The translations under genes and the position numbers were made by a program. A stretch of 64,000 nt of DNA from Hansfordia pulvinata (Eukaryota > Ascomycota > Sordariomycetes > Xylariales): NCBI GenBank assembly GCA_006538405.1, contig BJKQ01000008.1, forward strand, positions 1,674,001 through 1,738,000, in the 5' to 3' direction. The notes beneath the pieces were generated by a model, which did not search any database, had not been told where the DNA came from, and saw only the letters and a program-made list of their open reading frames with translations. Below are positions 57,564-64,000 of this stretch, one piece after another (position 1 is the first letter of the stretch; every line of letters begins with the position of its first letter).

Positions 57564-60500
57564 ATGCATGATAACCCGCGCTCCACGGATCGACTTGATC
57601 TCTCGCGAATCCCCTTCCCTAACAACAAAAAAACAGCCTACGCGTATTCGGATGGGGAGCGGACAGGGCTGCCACAGTCACCGGCTATATCATGTTTCTA
57701 CGGGCAACCGATGGCCATCGGGGAGCGGCCGACCCTGACGTCGGACTCTGACGCAATCCGCCACGGCGCTGGCGCGGGCGTTTCTCCGTCGTGGGGCAGC
57801 CCGCCTTCGGGACTGGAATCGCAAATCGATAGTAGACTGTGTGTGAGGTATCGAACTCTTCGAGGTTCCGGGTGTTCAGACCCGGGGCCCAATACGGGGC
57901 CGACCTCGTGACATAGGTTCTCTTCGTGGGTTGGGAGGGCGAGGGTGTCTGTTGCCCTCTTCGACATGGCCCCTTCGAACGCAACTAGCAGTACAGACGA
58001 ATGGAACCTTTTAACGGTGGCATGTGATGCTGGTCCGACCCGTGTGGATCTGAAGCCTTTCACAATGTTCTGGTGCTCAAGAGCGGGTGCCAGACTTCAT
58101 TGAGCCTATCGAGATCCTCCGAGCGTGAACCATTCAACAGTCATTCTGATAGTCGACCCGCCAGGAGACGGGCAAAGACGGCAAGAGGTGTTTTTACCAC
58201 GCGCGATGTTTCATCCCAGGTGACTAGATACCGGGCAATATCAAGTTCCCCCGATGCAGTATGCTTGAAAAGCATGCCCGGGAAGCCTGGGCCAAAGACC
58301 CAAGCATGATGTGATGCTCACGCTTGGATGAAACCCCGGCAGCCACCAGTTGGATGAAGACTCAGCTTGCAACTATATCCATTCGGCAACCTGTAACCAT
58401 AGCCCTCGTGACTTTTGAGCAGAAGCCTGCAAATTCAAGATGCTCAGCGGTTCTAGGTAGAAGCGAGTGTCACTGGTGCCCCTGCCGCCACTGCATACTG
58501 GATCCGCAAGCCGGTCTGCGGACGGCGATCTCGAGATGCCAAACCCTAACTCTGGCGGCACCGGGTAAAGCTTCCCCCCTTCCACGGCGGTCAACCCGCG
58601 GGTTCTGCTCTTGAGCGAGACAGATCCCAAGGTTGAGATCGCACCAAGAGGCGTGTAGCACCGGGAGTCTCGGGCGTTCAGAACAGGAACACAGCCCGCC
58701 TTGTACGGAGGCGCATGACTCCCAACGTGCGGAACTTGCGAGAAACTCGGGTCGCGTAAGACTCCGGGATCGAGGCCGGACGACCGAGGCCCAGATTGAG
58801 GACAAAATCACAAATGAGCTCGACGTGTCTCCCGCTCGAACGAGAAACTACGAATGACAGGGACGAGAAACCCCACGCCGGGATGCAAGATGATGGCATA
58901 CCGGTAGGCAAAGAGTCCCATGCCCCCCCCCGGGCCCCCTCCCCATCACTTGGCCGGGGGGCTTGAAGCATGAACGCACAGGCGAGGGAGGGGAGATCCA
59001 GCCGGCCCTCGCGCCGCAGCCACGTGTGTTGATGTCCTTGGATATTCCCCACGACGGTGTCTTCGCGCGATCTCCTGGTGATCGACTTGGCCTGTCTGTG
59101 AGCTCCCATCACCATACGGCCCCCCTCCCCCCTTTTGAATGTGCCAAGACGAAATCTAGGGCCGTCTGACAGTCGCACAAGATCTCCCGTAGCATTCAGG
59201 GGTTGGTTCAAGCGAGAGTGGAAGATAGAAAGGGGGCGGGGGGCGTTTAGGCATGCGCAATAGACATCGACATGACGTTGTTGACGGTCCTTTATTTTTT
59301 TTCTTTTTCCTGCTTGCCTCACGGGCTTTCCTGCCCTGTCTCGCTCCATCCCAGCCGAGTCCTGCCCAGGCGCACCGCCTCACGCCCCAGCCTCCGGCAC
59401 ACTGGTACGTCAGGTGCTGCGGACGGCGTCGTAAGCAGGGCGGGAGGGGAGACCTGAGAGGCATGCCGCTCACTCATTCGCCGGGTGCCTGAGGGCATCA
59501 TCTACGCGTATACGCGTTCTCGTCACGGACTGCGAGGGGCCCCCCTCCTCATCCCGTGCCCTTCCTCGGGATATCCCCTCGCCAAGGCCTGTCATCCCGT
59601 CCCTTGCCCACGCCGCTAAAGCACTGCGTGGTCATGGTATTTCTGGGAGGGGGGGGATTGGAAGCTGCCGAGGGGGTTAGAGGCGATGATCTGGCGCGCC
59701 GCCGCGCTGCAGTGGCTTGTGGCCGCAGATGAAGGACGGGCCTCGGAGGGCTTTTGCGGGCGGGCGGAGGCCCCGGGATGATCGTCGAGTAAACACACGC
59801 ATCTACTCGTACGAGTACTCAATCCGCAGGGCCACGTGAGCCAAGCTGATGCGGGGGTCTAACTTAGCAACCGACGGGCTCTCATGCTAACCAAGTACAG
59901 GCGCCGGGGGCTGGCTGAAACGCACAATGCCCTCCCTCCCTTTCATCAGAGCCGCGCAAGGGGGAAGGGCTCTCTGGTGGGTGTTCCAAGGGTTGGAGAG
60001 GATTGCCGACCCAGGGAGGAGGAACACGAGCAGTCTTGATTTGATTGTTTGTTTATTTCTTGTCGGTTCGCTGGTAGTTGTGTCAGGTTTGACAATAACG
60101 TGGTTGGCTGGCTGGCCTGCTTCGTGATGATTGCAATCCTCGCTGTACGAGTAGATGGACGACTCCCATCAGATTTGATCGTTTTCATCCCCCCCACCCC
60201 CCCCCCCCTACTGGCTCCCACGCGAGTATCCGCCCCCAGCGCGGTAAGCGCCCGCAAAATCAAACAGCCAGAGCAAGAAAGGCGCCAGCACCTCCGCACG
60301 ACGCCATGCGTCGAAGCCCGGGGCTGAGGAGGTCCTGTGACGTACGTGTGCGTTCGCCCTGTCCAACTGGATGCGCGCCGGCGCCGCTGCAGAGGGGGCC
60401 ACGCCACACGCACATGCGAGAGGTGCATTGCGAGCAGCAAAGATCGACTGCCCGGATGCCTCACAAGTGACCGTGGTCCAGCACACATGCTGCTTTCCGC

Positions 60501-63500
60501 GCTGACGAGGGATCATTAACGACACCTTAGCGTCTGGCTCCTCCCCCAGCGAAGCTACCTACGAGTAGGTGCTAGGGAGGGGGTACTCGTAACTCGTCTT
60601 GCCTATCCGTACGGATACAGAGCCCTGTGAAGCTGACCAAACAAAAACCCTCCCCCCTCCCCCCCCAGGCCTCGGAAGCAAGCGGCTGGGTTGGCGGGCG
60701 GCGAGCACCAACAGCTTGCAGAGACCCCGCAGGCAGGATGCCCCCTCCCCCCTTCCCCTTCTGGCCGCCAATCCTCATCGGCAGCCCGGGGTCAAGTGGC
60801 CCCGCCGGAGCCCTGTAGTCCCCTGCGACAGGCTGGAACCGGAATATCCAAAGTTGCGGGAAGGGGGTTGATTCATCACGGGGTCGAGTGCGGCGCAGAG
60901 TCATGCATCTTGGTTCGTTCTGTGTTGCTGCTTCCAACGCACGCACGCACGCCCCCTCCCGCCCCAAATGGTGTCGAGGGGCCCCCTGAATCCTCAATAG
61001 GGGAGGAGTCACTTGACGCTCTGTCCGCTCGGGGGTCTGGGCAACGCCGAGGTTTGGGAGCCCGTCACCTCACCATCCCGCGATATGATCTGACGGATTG
61101 ACACACGACGAGACGGAGCGGGTTGGGAGCAGCTGAAAAAGGCCGACACGCACTTTCTGCAGAAGACAGTCGCAATATTGGGGCGGGCAGTTGGAGATGT
61201 CTATCACGAGGAGGCCGAGCGAGCGTTGCAACGCCCCTCAAATATGCGCGTCCTTGATGTCGTACAAAAACACGACCGTTAGCCCCCCCGCTCTCGTCTG
61301 ATGGATGCAACGTCGTACAAGTAGTTGTAGTCGCACCCTGTAGAGACCAGGCCCGCGCGGCGTGGCCCGGCCCCCGAAAAGCGCTGCATGGACCAAGTTA
61401 GAAAGCGTGCCTCGAAGACGAACCCCCATAGGAACAGCATGCAGCCCATCGAAGCCCCCCGGTCCTGGCCGCTGCCCTACCGGGGCCCCTGGTGCGGTCC
61501 CGGGACGACGGAGAAGTGTGGTGGCAGTGATGTCACAGGATCTGGGCCTTGAAGTCCTCTCGCGGCAGCCCTAAAATCGGAGAGGGGCCGGGGTGGGACG
61601 CTCGATTGGAAGTGGAATGCCAGCTGCATTGGCACGCTGCCGCACGGCGGCCCTGATACCTGATGCTGCATCGGCTCGACCGGCTGTTCTTTGGCCAGAT
61701 GCTGTGTTATGCGGAAGCGCAAGCATGCTGATGAGCGGACCCTTCCTGAACCTGGAGGCGGTGGATGAGATGAGGTCTCGTACGAGTACTTGGACCAGCG
61801 CGCGCGCCCGGCCCCCCTGGGCCCCCGCGCCCCCGCGAGTTGATTGATCGATTGATGAGTGAGTGATGCCAATATCAGGCGAATAGTCCCCGGTAGAGTC
61901 CCTCGCATATTTCCCGTGGCGCCGCCCGTGCCAGCCAACCCTCTACTCGGCACTGGCATGCCACGCCATGGTCACACACACCCTCGAACTGGCTGGCCCG
62001 GGCTGGGCTAGGCTGGGCCAGCAGCACAATATCTGACTGAAACCTAATCACGCTCTAACGCTCACCGCCCTCTGCTCGCAGGGTGCGTCGTCATCGCGAT
62101 GAGGTTATCACAGGGACTGGCGGCTTCCGACTCGACCCGGGTGGAAGCCCGGAGCCCATGGATATCCGTACGGAGCAGGGCACTCGAGTGATGGCAGACC
62201 AGAGACGTCAAGAACGAATCCGAGCGAGGAAAGCAACACCACAAGCCCCGCCCCTCGGCTTCGGGGCACCCCTGGCGAGATCGCCGTTGTGCGCACTATC
62301 GTGAATGCATCGTAGTCTCGACAAGGCCGGAAAATTCGCATGGGATTTTGGCCGTAGGGGCAGGCACGGCAGGCCACAGAGCAGTGGCTGCAGAAATACC
62401 CACTCCTGTGCCCAGGGCTACTGCAGCATGCATGTCTTGCGGCCGTTGTCGATCAGCTGCTGCAGAGTGGAGAGCTGGTTGGGACGATCGGTAAGAGACG
62501 GGCAATTCGCACTTGGTCGTGTGTGTCCGCCGGCCAGTGTCACTGGCAATCGGAGCCGGCGCCTCTTTGTTGTGGCCTCACCAGCTGAGAGGGCCACTGA
62601 GACAGGCGATCTGCACGAACTGGGAGAGGTCAATGGCGCGGACAGAAAGCCTGACCAGGAGGTCTGACATCAGCCTGACCCGACGGACACCCGGCGACGG
62701 CGGACAGGGAGTGGGCGTGTGGCATGCTGTGGTGTGGTGTGGTGCGGTGAGCACGAGTACTCATCCAGGTCGTGCTTAGTACTCCTGATTACTCTGTGTG
62801 CTCGTAGGTAAGGTAAGGTACGCAGGCGGTCCTCGCAGACGAATCGCTTGACTCATCACTGTGCGTTCGGAGCCTTTGCTTGGCACACAATCAAGTCGAA
62901 TTCGGACAAGCCGTCTTTGTCATGCTGGGCTGGGCGAGCTGTCGAGGAAGCGGCCGGTGGGCGCCCACGGCCCAATGGCTAATAACTAAGTCACTCAGGT
63001 CCGGGCTCCAAGCGAGATGATGGATGGAATCGCCGCTTTTGTCATCCCAGGCGACTCGTCAGGGCTCTGGAGGGGCAGGCCGTGTCGTGCATGGCCCTGT
63101 GCCCGAACATCAGCACCGCCCGCCAGGTGGCCCGATGGACCAGCCCGTGCAAGCAGAGGACACTCACTGGGCTGCTGCTTCGTGAAGTCGTGTACGTGTA
63201 AATGCAACAGCGGGTGCACGTGGCGTGGCATCCGAGGCCGGCGGCGACACAGCGGGGGCCGGCTTCGGCGGATTCGAGGTGGTCCGGCCGGCAGAGTCGC
63301 ATCGGGGTGGAAATGAAGACATAATGGCAATGAATAACGAGGTGGCCGTGGCGCCACGACAGGGCCCAGGTGCATGCAGAACTGGAGTTCATGCACAACC
63401 CAGTGCTGATGATCGATTTGCCGCGAGCCTGGCTGGCTGGAGGTGAAGTGGAGACTGGCTGATTGGCTGGTCGAGGAATTCTGGCAGCAGCAGCAGCAGC

Positions 63501-64000
63501 AGCAGCGGCAGGCGGTGGACCTCGCATCGGTGGGGGCTAAACCCATTACCATTTCATACTCGTAACGTGCCTGATTCGTGCCTATCTCAAGTGTATCTAC
63601 CTAGCTGGGTACCTCCAATTGAGCGAGGGCGTGCACTTTGGGGGCCAAGCACCCCAGTTACCTGAGCCGACCCGTGGACCTACGCACCTACGATACCTCG
63701 AAATTGTATGCGGCTTTTTCTGATGCCCTACCCGCGACTCTGGGGACCGTGCCACCGTGCTCATCATCCTGCACGCGTGTTAGCACGAGTGTTCCGTACG
63801 GTACGAGTACACCCGTAACACCGTACCAGACCCGTAGGAGGCAAGCTGCCCAGCGAGGAGGCTTTCATCGCATGGGGTAATCAATCGTCGCGCGGAGCAG
63901 GACTCCGATTCCCTGAGGACCCTGAATATCGAAACCGGCGATACGTACCGCTCATTCGCAATATCCTTGGGCGCGCTGATGTCGGCACTCGCACGACATG

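Larger units (their letters stand above)
56211..64000. other. Right-hand 7.8 kb, no gene supported
   Basis: The first few hundred bases should be the ATP16 promoter. Beyond that I see (AG)15 at 57289-57318, (TGCG)n at 57519-57562, C/G runs (about 58925, 60190, 60655), (AGC)n near 63483-63504, and TACGAGTA/TACTCGTA motifs (about 59805-59818, 60558-60598, 61780, 62752, 63558, 63801). Open frames on both strands are short and overlapping and show no domain. A gene with weak similarity cannot be excluded. Confidence 0.5.

Noticed and set aside
57841..57900. Possible tRNA (GAGTTCGATACC-like segment and a hairpin CCGGGT...ACCCGG)
   Set aside because: No acceptor stem or D-arm in the right positions; no tRNA gene could be folded here or at other GTTCGA matches such as 42245.
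1..64000. Secondary-metabolite cluster, CRISPR array, insertion sequence or viral insertion
   Set aside because: No polyketide, peptide-synthetase, transposase, capsid or polymerase motifs; tandem arrays here have no spacers and are simple repeats.
1..64000. Telomere or subtelomere
   Set aside because: No TTAGGG arrays, and the genes are conserved core genes.

Overview
The window looks like nuclear DNA of a filamentous ascomycete, most likely a Sordariomycete and plausibly Hypocreales. Evidence for this is a single-exon palH/rim-21-type pH sensor, an HMT1-type half ABC transporter, a fungal synaptojanin and a fungal ceramide synthase, GC-rich codon use, and mostly short introns with GTRNGT-like donors and CTAAC-like branch sites. 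No species can be named from sequence alone.

Ten protein-coding genes can be supported. From left to right they are: a secreted type-B carboxylesterase cut by the left edge (-, 1-599); an uncharacterised low-complexity protein with a small Cys cluster (+, 2078-3091); a synaptojanin-type phosphoinositide phosphatase (-, 3673-7923); the U1 snRNP splicing factor PRP39 (+, 10861-13333); an HMT1/ATM-type ABC transporter (+, 29410-32904); a conserved uncharacterised protein carrying an FG-repeat block (-, 34783-37156); PalH (+, 43549-45966); a LAG1-type ceramide synthase (+, 48607-50124); a very large His/Ser-rich protein with a Cys-rich zinc-finger-like cluster (-, 51338-about 54681); and the mitochondrial ATP synthase delta subunit (-, 55218-56210). 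They are unrelated housekeeping or membrane-trafficking genes, and nothing suggests a biosynthetic cluster or operon.

The window is gene-poor for an ascomycete. About 16 kb between PRP39 and the ABC transporter (13.3-29.4 kb), 6.4 kb upstream of palH (37.2-43.5 kb) and 7.8 kb at the right end (56.2-64 kb) have no gene I can support. They are filled with microsatellites, homopolymers of up to 31 bases, short arrays of 5-, 8- and 9-base units, and two dispersed short motifs: TACGAGTA/TACTCGTA, and ACCTACC/GGTAGGT. A lower-GC patch at about 18.35-19.2 kb looks like a mutated relic of coding or transposon sequence.

Four genes that otherwise look functional (synaptojanin, the FG-repeat protein, ceramide synthase and the large His-rich protein) each need exactly one extra base in a C4 or C5 run of the sense strand to stay in frame. 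The shared pattern points to homopolymer under-calling in the assembly rather than four pseudogenes. Anyone annotating automatically would split these genes.

The most interesting biology is the tandemly duplicated FG/GLFG block, with an Asp-rich insertion, in a protein that is not otherwise a nucleoporin. Next come the large His-rich Cys-cluster protein and the dispersed intergenic motif families.
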